Positions 9,310 to 17,564 of a DNA stretch of 64,000 nucleotides are shown piece after piece. A model generated the notes under the pieces. The model was not told the origin of the DNA, searched no databases, and was given only the letters and a program-made list of their open reading frames with translations. The stretch comes from Olavius algarvensis Delta 4 endosymbiont (GTDB taxonomy: Bacteria; Desulfobacterota; Desulfobacteria; Desulfobacterales; CAJINA01): NCBI GenBank assembly GCA_905176665.1, contig CAJINA010000246.1, forward strand, positions 1-64,000. The letters run 5' to 3'. A program made the position numbers and the translations under genes. Each line of letters begins with the position of its first letter. Position 1 is the stretch's first letter.

Positions 9310-9795
9310 ATGCTTCCTGATCTGACAAAACGCAAAGCACTCGCTATCGGCCTAATCTCCGATACCCACGGCAACCTGGGAGCCAGGGCTCGCGATGCCC
9401 TGGAAGGTGCGGACGTCATCCTCCACACCGGAGACTTTGACACCCCTGAAGTGCTGGAACAACTGGAAAAACTGGCCCCGGTCATTGCCGTGCGCGGCAA
9501 CATGGACTACGGTCGCTGGGCAGATCCGCTGCCGGTGACCGACCTGGTTGAGCTGGGCGGTGTGTATCTCTACCTGTTGCACAACTTGAATGCCCTGGAC
9601 CTGGATCCGGCGGCAGCCGGTATTCAGGTCGTCGTCAGTGGCCACACCCACCAGTCGGCGGCCATACGGTCCAATGGCGTCCTTTTCCTCAATCCCGGCA
9701 GCCCCACGTCACCGCGCTACGGCAGCGAACCGTCCGTGGCGATGCTGCGCTTGAACCAGGGCCGCGTGCGTTATCAATTTGTCGAGGTTGAATAA
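9310..9795 (+). CDS. YfcE/MJ0936 family metallophosphoesterase
   Basis: A small calcineurin-like phosphodiesterase of the YfcE type, which hydrolyses phosphodiesters with a dimetal centre. Metal-ligand motifs are in order: D-T-H (ISDTHGN, about 16-22), GD (HTGDFD), GN-D-like (VRGNMD), and GHTH (VSGHTHQ, about 116). NPGS appears near the end. The 161-residue length is typical. The real substrate is unknown. The transglutaminase-like gene starts 6 bases downstream. Confidence 0.88.
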   Translation: MLPDLTKRKALAIGLISDTHGNLGARARDALEGADVILHTGDFDTPEVLEQLEKLAPVIAVRGNMDYGRWADPLPVTDLVELGGVYLYLLHNLNALDLDPAAAGIQVVVSGHTHQSAAIRSNGVLFLNPGSPTSPRYGSEPSVAMLRLNQGRVRYQFVEVE

Positions 9796-9801
9796 GCTAT
9801 C

Positions 9802-10680
9802 ATGGCCCAGGAAACACGCAAACTCAGGCTGACCACCGTGGCGGGTATCTGCTGCACGGTCCTGTTCCTTGGCCTGCTGGGGGTCCGGCTTGGTTTTTTC
9901 GAAGAAAACCGGCCGGCGCTGCTACCCATCACCCGGAAAACACCCGCCACCTATACCTGGTTGGAGATTTTTCAAGAATCGGAAAAAATCGGCTATTCTC
10001 ATCGCCGGGTCCTCCCCCAGGATGGCGGCTACCGAATTTCGGAAAAAACCTTCATGCGCATCAACACCATGGGAATGGTGCAGGACATCAACCTGCTAAC
10101 CACGGGGGTCCTGGCCAAGGATATGAGCTTGTCCGCCTTTGACTTCGAACTAAAGTCAAGCCGCTTCAATTTTAAAGCCAGCGGAAAGGTCAAACCGAAC
10201 GAAATTGAGCTGGTCGTCAATGGTCAGCCATCAAGCCTGCCTGTGAAGACCCCCCTCTACCTGACGGCCGGCATATTTGATGCTGTTTCCGCTGTCGATA
10301 TCAAGATTGGAGAAACCCGTACCTTCAATATATTCGACCCGGCATCCATGAGCCAGCGTCCGATCAAGGTTACTTTCACCGGCCTGGACAAGATCAAGAT
10401 ATTGGGCCAGGAAATCAACACCCGCAAGCTGGAAACCGATTTCATGGGGGCCAAACACACGGCCTGGGTCACCCTTACCGGTGAAATCGTACAGGAGACC
10501 GGTCCTCTGGGCATTACCCTGAAAAAATCCGATGCCAGCCGCGCGTTCAGCAACATCGCCGCACACACCCGCGATCTTACCCGGCTGGTATCCGTGGATG
10601 CCGGTCGCAAAATCGATCATCCAGAAAAAATAAAAAAATCGTTTATAAATTTGATGGGCTGCCCCAACTGTCCGATATAG
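9802..10680 (+). CDS. transglutaminase-like membrane protein, N-terminal part (0 frame)
   Basis: The 292-residue product has one membrane helix (about residues 13-31) and then an extracytoplasmic beta-rich region with no recognisable fold. The final 14 residues after the A7 run look like out-of-frame sequence. A shift of -1 at 10632-10638 joins this frame to the transglutaminase domain ending at 11249, giving a single product of about 482 residues. The slip site is A AAA AAA in the zero frame, a canonical -1 slippery heptamer. The protein may therefore be made by programmed frameshifting, or one A may be missing from the read. Confidence 0.7.
   Translation: MAQETRKLRLTTVAGICCTVLFLGLLGVRLGFFEENRPALLPITRKTPATYTWLEIFQESEKIGYSHRRVLPQDGGYRISEKTFMRINTMGMVQDINLLTTGVLAKDMSLSAFDFELKSSRFNFKASGKVKPNEIELVVNGQPSSLPVKTPLYLTAGIFDAVSAVDIKIGETRTFNIFDPASMSQRPIKVTFTGLDKIKILGQEINTRKLETDFMGAKHTAWVTLTGEIVQETGPLGITLKKSDASRAFSNIAAHTRDLTRLVSVDAGRKIDHPEKIKKSFINLMGCPNCPI
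10632..10638 (+). other. candidate -1 slippery heptamer (A AAA AAA)
   Basis: Seven A residues are read ATA-AAA-AAA in the upstream frame. Moving one base back after the second AAA opens the frame that encodes the transglutaminase domain. The zero frame stops at TAG 10678-10680. A homopolymer undercall would look identical. Confidence 0.4.
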
Positions 10681-10700
10681 CGGGTGAACGCCAAAGCCTG

Positions 10701-11249
10701 GTGGAAAACCGCTTGTCCGTTTCCCGGGACAATCGCCCGGCGTCCACTCACTCCCCGGACCTGGATCCGGGCGATTTTCTTAGTCCATCGCCATTTGTGC
10801 AATCCGAACACCCTCGGATCGTATCCCTGGCACAGGATCTGACCGGGCCAAGCGCCACCGCGCGGGACAAGGTTATCCGCATCAAGGATTGGCTCTACAC
10901 CGAAATTGAAAAGCGCCCCGTCATTTCTGTTCCCAATGCGCTGGAGACATTGAATAACAAAATGGGCGATTGTAACGAACATGCGGTCCTGTTTGCCGCC
11001 CTATCCCGGGCATCCGGCGTACCGGCGATTATTGAAGCGGGCCTCGTCTATCTCAATGGCCGCTTCTACTATCACGCCTGGAATGCTGTCTATCTGGATC
11101 AGTGGATAACGGTCGATGCCCTCATGGACCAGTTTCCCGCCGATGCGACCCATATCAGGCTCACCCGTGGAGGGCCGGATAGCCAGCTTGACCTCATGGG
11201 GGTTATCGGGAACGTAAGCCTGGAAATTACTGAGATTCAATATGATTAA
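10701..11249 (+). CDS. transglutaminase-like domain protein, C-terminal part (-1 frame)
   Basis: This is the catalytic part of a transglutaminase-like cysteine hydrolase. The probable triad is Cys in 'GDCNEHAVLF', His in 'YYHAWNAVY' and Asp in 'TVDALMDQF', the usual spacing for the microbial Tgc fold. The ATG at 10701 is only the first methionine; the frame is open upstream to the A7 run at 10632 and encodes plausible protein (KIVYKFDGL...). It is therefore better read as the second half of the gene starting at 9802. Its 3' end overlaps the following ABC ATPase start by 8 bases. Confidence 0.75.
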   Translation: MENRLSVSRDNRPASTHSPDLDPGDFLSPSPFVQSEHPRIVSLAQDLTGPSATARDKVIRIKDWLYTEIEKRPVISVPNALETLNNKMGDCNEHAVLFAALSRASGVPAIIEAGLVYLNGRFYYHAWNAVYLDQWITVDALMDQFPADATHIRLTRGGPDSQLDLMGVIGNVSLEITEIQYD

Positions 11250-11976
11250 ACTGAAAGAGCTCACGAAACGTTATGGTACGACCCACGCCGTAGAGGCGCT
11301 CAACCTGGAAGTTCCGGATGGTGAACTGTTTGGTTTTATCGGCCCCAACGGCGCCGGCAAAACAACAACCATCCGCATGATCGGTGGCTTGCTGGCCCCC
11401 ACCTCCGGTCAGGTCATCATCGATGGAGCCGACATTGCCTTAGATCCGGTCAGGGTGAAACGCAAAATCGGTCTGATTCCCGACCGGCCGTTTCTTTATG
11501 AAAAATTGACCGGCAATGAATTCTTGCGCTTCACCGCGGACCTGTTCGAACTCAATCAGGCGGACTTCCTTACCAAATCAGAGGAATTGTTGAATTTATT
11601 CGGACTCTGGGACCGGGCCAATGAACTGATCGAGGCGTATTCCCACGGTATGAAGCAGCGGCTCATCATGTCCGCCGCCCTGCTGCACGACCCCCGTCTG
11701 CTGATCGTGGATGAGCCCATGGTGGGGCTGGATCCCAGAGGCATCAAAATGGTTCGCAATCTTTTTCGCCGCCTGGCCGAAACCGGTGTAACGGTATTCA
11801 TGTCTACCCACACCCTGTCTCTGGCAGAAGAGATCTGTGATCGGATCGGCATCATCAACAACGGCAAGCTGATCGCCACCGGAACCATCGCCGAGTTGCA
11901 AAGTGCCGCCCGGCTGGGACAGGCCAACCTGGAACAGGCCTTTCTTGAGCTTACCCAGACACAGGCGCTGGAATAA
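11242..11976 (+). CDS. ABC transporter ATP-binding protein
   Basis: A 244-residue ATPase of the CcmA/NatA-like (ABC-2) type. It has Walker A GPNGAGKTT (about 35-43), an 'AYSHGMKQR' signature in place of LSGGQ, Walker B LLIVDEPMVGLD and a switch His in 'STHTLS'. It should energise the membrane protein encoded 388 bases downstream at 12365. Its start lies inside the last codons of the transglutaminase-like gene, suggesting one transcription unit. The cargo is not predictable. Confidence 0.9.
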   Translation: MIKLKELTKRYGTTHAVEALNLEVPDGELFGFIGPNGAGKTTTIRMIGGLLAPTSGQVIIDGADIALDPVRVKRKIGLIPDRPFLYEKLTGNEFLRFTADLFELNQADFLTKSEELLNLFGLWDRANELIEAYSHGMKQRLIMSAALLHDPRLLIVDEPMVGLDPRGIKMVRNLFRRLAETGVTVFMSTHTLSLAEEICDRIGIINNGKLIATGTIAELQSAARLGQANLEQAFLELTQTQALE

Positions 11977-12056
11977 AGCATTCTGGCCAAAAGGCCAGGC
12001 TTTGGGTTGGCCCTGTAAACGGTTGCCTTGTCAGAACGCAAAGACAACACCCTGCA

Positions 12057-12219
12057 TCGCGCAGAGGCGCAGAGACGCAGAGAAAAACAAAACCAGGATT
12101 TCTTCGCACTATCGTGCGAAAGACCGTATAGTGTTTTAGGTTGTAAACGCTGCTCGGTTTTAATCGGCGCAGCCGGAAATAATCATGTTTTTTCTCTGTG
12201 CCTCTGCGTCTTTGCGCGA
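12057..12219. repeat. 163-bp element bounded by ~31-bp inverted repeats
   Basis: The left arm (12057-12087) and right arm (12188-12219) are inverted copies with about four mismatches. Each is built of GCAGAG/ACGCAGAG units ending in an A-run (or T-run). The core of about 100 bases has no ORF of note. It sits between the ABC ATPase and its permease. Similar 'cgcagagacgcagag' elements are familiar as dispersed non-coding repeats in many environmental bacteria, so it may be a small non-autonomous element or a folded RNA/DNA repeat. No target-site duplication was established. The rest of the 11977-12364 gap holds no recognisable gene. Confidence 0.6.
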
Positions 12220-12364
12220 GAATATGGTTTATGCGGCCTAGCCAAGTACGCTGACCTGAACCGGAGGTCCATTTTCAAAAAGCAGATGAAAGAAATACTC
12301 GTGAGAGGGGGCCATGGTCCCATTTCCGCGACGCCGATAAAGTTGGCGGTTTGGATAACGTAGG

Positions 12365-14056
12365 ATGAAGAAAGTGCTGGCATTGATAAAACCCCGGTTG
12401 CTCTCATTTCGCAACTCCGGAGGAGAAAACGGGAAACGGGGCCGACTCGCCCTTTTCGGCGCCATCGGCTCGATATTCTGGATCGGTATCTTTGCAGTTA
12501 CATACCGGGTTCTGAGTTATTTCCAGGGGGTCAAGGGCTTTGGCGATATTCTGGCCTACAAACTATTATCCATGGTCATTTTAACCTTTTTCTCTCTACT
12601 GGTATTCAGTGCCATTTTGACGATCCTCTCCAAACTTTACCTCAGCAAGGATTTGATGCTGGTCCACAGTTTGCCGGTTGCCGCCGAGACCATTTTCATG
12701 GCCCGCTGGATAGAAAGCACCGCCGACAGTGCCTGGATGGTCATTATCTATACAATTCCGGTATTCCTGAGCTACGGCATCGTGTACGAAGCGGGCTTTC
12801 TTTTTTATGCCGACATTATTTTGACCCTGATTCCCCTTTGCATCAGTGCTTCCGCCTTCAGCGCCCTGCTGGTGATGCTGGCGGTTATGATCCTGCCGGC
12901 CAGCCGCGTCCGCAGTATATTCGTCTTTCTCGGTATCGTCGTGCTGGTTGTACTCTATGTAACCTTTCGGATGCTCAGACCCGAACGCCTGGTGGATCCG
13001 GATGCGTTTACCTCCGTCATGGCCTACCTGCAGTCGCTGAGCACCCCGGCCTCCCCATTGCTTCCCACCACCTGGGCCTATGACAGTTTAAAAGCCGCCT
13101 TGACCGGTCAAACGGGCAGCACCTTTTTTCACAACGGCCTGGCCTGGAGTTTTGCCGGTTTTATCCTGTTCATCCAACCGGTGTTTGCCCGGGCTGTTTA
13201 TTACAATGGTTTTTCCAAAACCCAGGCCGCCATGATCCGGTTGTATGAAACCCAGGGCCAAATGCTCTGCAAAGTGTTTGCTTTCTTAAAGGGTCCGGCC
13301 CGGGCCTTTGTCATCAAGGAGCTGAAGACATTCTGGCGTGACCAAACTCAATGGTCACAACTTTTTTTGATCGCCGCCTTGATCGTGATTTACCTTTACA
13401 ATTTCTCCGCCCTGCCGCTGGATAAATCCCCGATCCGGACAGTCTACCTCCAGAATCTGTTTTCGTTTCTCAACATGGCCCTGGCCGCCTTCGTACTGAC
13501 GGCCATCACCGCCCGTTTCGCATTTCCCAGTGTGAGTATCGAGGGCAGCTCGTTCTGGATTGTGCGGTCCAGTCCGATCAGGATCAGCACCCTGCTCTGG
13601 ATAAAATTCTTCATTTACCTGACCCCCCTCATGCTCCTGTCGCAGATCCTGATCGTGGCCACCACTATCCTGCTCGAGGTGACGCCCTTCATGATGGTGC
13701 TGTCGGTCATCACCCTGTTTATCATGACCCCGGGAATCATCTCCCTGGGAATTGGGCTGGGGGCGGCCTATCCCAATTTTACTTCTGAAAATCCGGCCCA
13801 AACCGTTACCGGTTTCGGGGGCCTGATGTTCATGATCTATTCGGCCGGCTTCATCGGCCTGGTGACCATCCTGCAAGCCGGGCCGGTCTATTCCATCTTC
13901 ATGGCCGGCATCCGCAACCAGGCGATCACCCCTTTTCAATGGACCTGGATCATTGTATCTTTTGCTCTGGTGATTCTGATCTGCGCACTGGTCCTGCTGC
14001 TGCCCATGAAATTCGGCATCGCCAGGTTGGCTGCCCAGTCAGCCGGCCAGGTTTAA
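12365..14056 (+). CDS. ABC-2-type transporter permease
   Basis: A 563-residue polytopic protein with roughly 12 hydrophobic helices arranged in two halves around a soluble middle segment (about residues 290-330). No domain other than a putative ABC-2-like exporter membrane component is recognisable. Pairing with the ATPase at 11242 is inferred from order and strand; the intervening 163-bp repeat is probably a later insertion between the two. No peptidase or binding-protein domain is present, which favours an exporter. Confidence 0.75.
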   Translation: MKKVLALIKPRLLSFRNSGGENGKRGRLALFGAIGSIFWIGIFAVTYRVLSYFQGVKGFGDILAYKLLSMVILTFFSLLVFSAILTILSKLYLSKDLMLVHSLPVAAETIFMARWIESTADSAWMVIIYTIPVFLSYGIVYEAGFLFYADIILTLIPLCISASAFSALLVMLAVMILPASRVRSIFVFLGIVVLVVLYVTFRMLRPERLVDPDAFTSVMAYLQSLSTPASPLLPTTWAYDSLKAALTGQTGSTFFHNGLAWSFAGFILFIQPVFARAVYYNGFSKTQAAMIRLYETQGQMLCKVFAFLKGPARAFVIKELKTFWRDQTQWSQLFLIAALIVIYLYNFSALPLDKSPIRTVYLQNLFSFLNMALAAFVLTAITARFAFPSVSIEGSSFWIVRSSPIRISTLLWIKFFIYLTPLMLLSQILIVATTILLEVTPFMMVLSVITLFIMTPGIISLGIGLGAAYPNFTSENPAQTVTGFGGLMFMIYSAGFIGLVTILQAGPVYSIFMAGIRNQAITPFQWTWIIVSFALVILICALVLLLPMKFGIARLAAQSAGQV

Positions 14057-14150
14057 CCGGAATGTTTTGTTGACTCCAGTGGCCTTGTTGTGCTTTTCTA
14101 TGCCTGTAGGTAGATTTTCAATCAGTTCGCATTTTTAATATATATCAAAA

Positions 14151-14169
14151 TGATAACAGGTTATTATCA
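14151..14169. promoter_or_regulatory. inverted repeat over the yqeY ribosome-binding region
   Basis: TGATAA (14151-14156) and TTATCA (14164-14169) form an imperfect palindrome ending right at the ATG at 14170. It could be an operator or a small start-site hairpin. The stems are short, so chance is possible. Confidence 0.25.
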
Positions 14170-14661
14170 ATGGATAGCGATCCAACGCAGGCTTACGGCT
14201 GGAGCAGTGACAGTCCCCGATCACTCCATGATAAAATCCGGGACGATTTGAAACTGGCGCTGCGCAGCAAGGACGGACCAGCCCGCGATACCCTCCGCCA
14301 GATTCTTTCCGAATTCCCCAACCTGACAGTGCCGCTTGTCCTGAAAAGCGGCAAAAAAACAACCCGTGTGAAGAAGCCGGATGAAATCACCGACGATGAC
14401 ATCCTGGACATTATTCGCAAACTCGTAAAGTCCGAAAAGACCGTGCTGCAGTACCAGGATTCACAGAGTTCCGCTTATCTCGAACTCCTCGAAAAGTACC
14501 TGCCCCGCATGGCCTCGGAAAGTGAAATTAGAGCCTGGATCGACGCGAATATTGACTTTGCGCAGTTAAAGAACGCCATGCAGGCCATGGGACCGACCAT
14601 GAAATATTTTGGTAAACTGGCGGACGGCAATCTCGTGAAAAAAATCCTCCAATCACAGTAA
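14170..14661 (+). CDS. yqeY: GatB/YqeY domain-containing protein
   Basis: YqeY proteins resemble the tRNA-binding tail domain of GatB, an amidotransferase subunit, but their own function is unclear. The 163-residue helical product shows the family pattern: a first half with 'L...IRDDLK.ALRSKD..ARDTLR', then 'ITDDDILDIIRKLVKSEKTVLQYQ', and the closing 'MGPTMKYFGKLADGNLVKKIL'. The N-terminus is slightly longer than usual. No strong Shine-Dalgarno is visible before the ATG. Confidence 0.88.
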   Translation: MDSDPTQAYGWSSDSPRSLHDKIRDDLKLALRSKDGPARDTLRQILSEFPNLTVPLVLKSGKKTTRVKKPDEITDDDILDIIRKLVKSEKTVLQYQDSQSSAYLELLEKYLPRMASESEIRAWIDANIDFAQLKNAMQAMGPTMKYFGKLADGNLVKKILQSQ

Positions 14662-14672
14662 ATGGATCTAAT

Positions 14673-15368
14673 TTGGAAACCATTGATATAGAATACCGGT
14701 TCAAACTTCCCGATAATAAGGAAGAATCATTTCGGCTACAGCTGGATTCCCACACGATCGAACTCATACGTCCGGAGGATAACCAACTACCCGAGTGGAC
14801 GCGTCTTGCGTTCCACCAGTGCCCTAACTGCCCGCTGAGTAGCGACACAGCCCCAGATTGTCCGGCCGCAGTAAGCGTGGTGGACGTTGTGCGCAGCTTT
14901 GACGGGCTGGCGTCATTCGATGGAATCGTAGTGGAGATCTTCACTTCTGAGCGGCACCTTATTCAGCCGACGTCAGCCCAGCAAGGTATCAGTTCCTTGA
15001 TGGGCCTGCTGATTGCCGCCAGCGGCTGCCCGCGCAGTGCCTATTTCAGGCCCATGGCCCGCTTTCACCTGCCCATGTCGCAGCCGGAGGAGACCATGTA
15101 CCGGGCCACCACCATGTACCTGCTGGCCCAGTATTTTCGCAAACAGGCCTCTCAGGACTATGAAATGGGTCTGCAGGGGTTGGCGTCCATTTACCGGAAT
15201 ATGCAGATTGTCAATAATTACCTGGCGGACCGTATCCGGGCCGCCAGCGAGACCGATTCATCGGTGAATGCGCTTATCCTGCTGGATATGCATGCAAAAA
15301 CATTGACTTATGTTATTGAAGACTACCTGGATGAACTCCGGGATATGTTTTCAGCTTATTTTAATTGA
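14673..15368 (+). CDS. conserved hypothetical protein (deltaproteobacterial family)
   Basis: A 231-residue soluble protein starting with TTG, 11 bases after yqeY. It has a beta-rich N-terminal third, a cysteine set resembling a metal or Fe-S site (C-P-N-C-P plus a further Cys, about residues 50-64), and a helical C-terminal half. It resembles a family I associate with sulfate reducers (possibly catalogued as DUF6901; unverified). No enzymatic motif is recognised. It may be cotranscribed with yqeY. Confidence 0.7.
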   Translation: METIDIEYRFKLPDNKEESFRLQLDSHTIELIRPEDNQLPEWTRLAFHQCPNCPLSSDTAPDCPAAVSVVDVVRSFDGLASFDGIVVEIFTSERHLIQPTSAQQGISSLMGLLIAASGCPRSAYFRPMARFHLPMSQPEETMYRATTMYLLAQYFRKQASQDYEMGLQGLASIYRNMQIVNNYLADRIRAASETDSSVNALILLDMHAKTLTYVIEDYLDELRDMFSAYFN

Positions 15369-15416
15369 CCGGGGTCCGCAGGTTGTATAGTTAAAACAAG
15401 GTTGCAACCAGTCTCG

Positions 15417-16271
15417 ATGAAAACACTGGTCGACAAACTGACAGCCTGTCGGATCTGCCCTCGTAGATGCGGCGTCAACCGCCTCGAAAATGAACTCGGC
15501 CACTGTAAAACGGGCCGCCAGGCTATTGTCTGCAGTTTTCATCCGCATTTTGGTGAAGAGCCGGAACTGGTCGGAAGCCACGGCTCCGGAACCATCTTCT
15601 TCTCCTATTGCAGCCTGCTCTGCAATTTTTGCCAGAACTTCGAAATCAGCCACCTGGGCAATGGCCGTCCGGTAAGCGGCGAGGAGCTGGCCGGTATGAT
15701 GCTGGAACTCCAGCAACTGGGATGCCACAATATCAATCTGGTAACACCGACCCACGTGGTCCCCCAAATCTTGGCTGCTTTGCAGATTGCCCGCGATAAA
15801 GGACTACGGCTACCACTGGTTTACAATTCCAGCGGTTACGACCGGGTCAGTACCCTTAAATTGCTCGACGGCCTGGTTGACATCTATATGCCGGACTTTA
15901 AATTCTGGTCTGCAGACATTGCGGATAAAACGTGCAACGCGCCGGATTATCCGGAGGTGGCTCGAAAAGCAATTGCCGAAATGTACAGACAAGTCGGCAC
16001 GTTGCAAACAAATCCGGCCGGCATCGCCTACCGGGGACTGCTCATTCGCCACCTCGTTCTGCCAGAGGATCTAGCCGGTACCCGGGAAATAGCGCAATTT
16101 GTCGCCCAGGAACTTTCCCCGGATACCTATGTAAATATCATGCCCCAATATCGGCCATGCGGCCTGGCCCATCAAACCAATGGGTTAGATCGCCGATTGA
16201 CGGCAAAAGAGTACCTGGCAGCCATTAAAATCGCTCGAGATCAGGGACTCACCCGAATAAGCAGGTTCTAA
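15417..16271 (+). CDS. radical SAM protein, COG1313 (PflA-like) family
   Basis: A putative pyruvate-formate-lyase-activating-enzyme homologue of the COG1313 group; the substrate is unknown. The N-terminus has a cysteine-rich segment (C-R-I-C-P-R-R-C-G-V-N-R, about residues 11-22), followed by the radical SAM cluster C-x3-C-x2-C in 'YCSLLCNFCQN' (about 64-72). The partial TIM-barrel core continues with 'NLVTPTH' and 'VYNSSGY'. A TTG at 15402 could add five residues; the ATG gives the usual family beginning. An HD-domain gene follows 6 bases after the stop. Confidence 0.85.
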   Translation: MKTLVDKLTACRICPRRCGVNRLENELGHCKTGRQAIVCSFHPHFGEEPELVGSHGSGTIFFSYCSLLCNFCQNFEISHLGNGRPVSGEELAGMMLELQQLGCHNINLVTPTHVVPQILAALQIARDKGLRLPLVYNSSGYDRVSTLKLLDGLVDIYMPDFKFWSADIADKTCNAPDYPEVARKAIAEMYRQVGTLQTNPAGIAYRGLLIRHLVLPEDLAGTREIAQFVAQELSPDTYVNIMPQYRPCGLAHQTNGLDRRLTAKEYLAAIKIARDQGLTRISRF

Positions 16272-16277
16272 TCCACG

Positions 16278-17198
16278 ATGCGTGCAAGAAAGCTTTCCGA
16301 CTTAGTTGATGCTGCCCGACCAGATGCGGTGCTCGATGAGATTCTGGCTATCATTCACCATGTCAATCCGGCCTTCAAAGACACCGCGATCATCCGTCTG
16401 GCCTTCCTTGAAACCGTGCGCCTTTACAAAGGTGACTTTCCCGGATACCGTGCGTGCAATACCGAATATCACGATCTGCGCCACACGACCGACACCGCGC
16501 TGACCATAACCCGCCTGATTCATGGGGCTATCCTTGAAGGCCACCATCTGGACCAGCGCCAAATTGTTCTGGGCCTGGTCACCGCCCTTTTCCATGACGC
16601 CGGATACATCCAGAAAGAAGAGGAGTTTGAAGGGACCGGTGCCAAATATACGACCACCCATGTCGGACGCAGCATTGCCTTTTTCGAAGATTGCGCCCCG
16701 GATCTGGGGCTGAGTTCCTTAGAGATTTCCGATGGCCGGGCCATGATACTGTTCACCAATCTCAGTGTGCCTCCCGAACAGATTGTATTTGAAGCGTCGA
16801 CCGGCGAATTTATGGGCCGAATGCTCGGTGCCGCGGATCTATTGGCCCAATTGTCCGATCGCACCTACCTTGAAAAGCTTCTCTTTCTTTATCGTGAATT
16901 CAAGGAAGCCGGTGTGGGGGGATACTCCGGGGAACGCCATCTGCTTGAACAGACGGTCGCATTTTATGACGCGGTGTCCCAAAGAATCGAAGCCACCTTC
17001 GACCGGGCCGATCAGTACATGCTCCGTCACCTCACAAATCGGTGGAACATTCGTACGAACCTCTATCACAAAGCCATAGAAAACCAGAAACAATATCTAA
17101 AACAAATACTTGAAGATCCGGACACAAACCACCGTAATCACTTTAAAAGGGACGGGATCGTCGATATCGTTCGGTTAAAATACGGGAAACCGCATTAA
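16278..17198 (+). CDS. HD-domain phosphohydrolase-like protein
   Basis: A 306-residue soluble protein with an HD-superfamily metal site: His in 'EYHDLRHTTD' (about residues 58-67), the His-Asp pair in 'LFHDAGYIQ' (about 106-114), and a later Asp in 'GAADLLAQLSD'. It is likely a metal-dependent phosphohydrolase, perhaps acting on nucleotides, but no substrate can be assigned. It probably shares a transcript with the COG1313 radical SAM gene 6 bases upstream. Confidence 0.75.
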   Translation: MRARKLSDLVDAARPDAVLDEILAIIHHVNPAFKDTAIIRLAFLETVRLYKGDFPGYRACNTEYHDLRHTTDTALTITRLIHGAILEGHHLDQRQIVLGLVTALFHDAGYIQKEEEFEGTGAKYTTTHVGRSIAFFEDCAPDLGLSSLEISDGRAMILFTNLSVPPEQIVFEASTGEFMGRMLGAADLLAQLSDRTYLEKLLFLYREFKEAGVGGYSGERHLLEQTVAFYDAVSQRIEATFDRADQYMLRHLTNRWNIRTNLYHKAIENQKQYLKQILEDPDTNHRNHFKRDGIVDIVRLKYGKPH

Positions 17199-17300
17199 TC
17201 CTTTACGTGGATATCCCGCAATCCGCCGCCGTTTGTTTCTGTCGATGTCGACCGTTTCCATTCGCTGTTGACAGGATTCCCCTTTTCAGTTATCAGCGGC

Positions 17301-17332
17301 AACCAACCGGGTTTTTAAGCACCCGGTTGGTT
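17301..17332. other. 11-bp perfect stem-loop in the intergenic region
   Basis: AACCAACCGGG (17301-17311) and CCCGGTTGGTT (17322-17332) are exact inverted copies around a 10-base loop. No T-run follows, so it is not a standard terminator by itself. It could be an RNA end-protecting hairpin. Confidence 0.5.
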
Positions 17333-17337
17333 ATCCG

Positions 17338-17362
17338 CCCCCGCGTGTTGGCCGGGGGTTTT
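17338..17362 (+). terminator. candidate rho-independent terminator after the HD-domain gene
   Basis: A 6-bp GC stem (CCCCCG 17338-17343, CGGGGG 17353-17358) with a 9-base loop is followed by TTTT. It lies 140 bases past the HD gene stop. The T-run is short, so termination strength is uncertain. The remaining 17199-17564 gap holds the stem-loop just upstream, the hexamer repeat at 17443-17476 and no convincing ORF. Confidence 0.45.
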
Positions 17363-17442
17363 AACTTTGCACCGGTAAACCACCACCGGATCTATGACCA
17401 GCGATCCTGGTTAAGTGGTTTTGTATCGTTATACTCAGACTG

Positions 17443-17476
17443 TCGATTTCGATCCCGATTTCGATAGCGATTGCGT
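17443..17476. repeat. intergenic ATCGNN hexamer repeat (copy B)
   Basis: Five consecutive CGATNN hexamers (CGATTT, CGATCC, CGATTT, CGATAG, CGATTG) lie upstream of prfC. The unit order resembles the right arm of copy A at 9177-9272. Confidence 0.55.
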
Positions 17477-17564
17477 TGATTGTATTCAGCTCAGGAGGCA
17501 GGTCCCAAATCTACGCTTTGTGTCCATGTAATCCTGACCGAATGGGGAAATAAAGAAGCAGGCT

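Noticed and set aside
13355-13939. 194-residue minus-strand ORF
   Set aside because: Opposite the ABC permease; charged low-complexity translation is typical of antisense to membrane helices.
17207-17467. 86-residue plus-strand ORF
   Set aside because: Covers the stem-loop, terminator and hexamer repeat; no ribosome site or recognisable protein.
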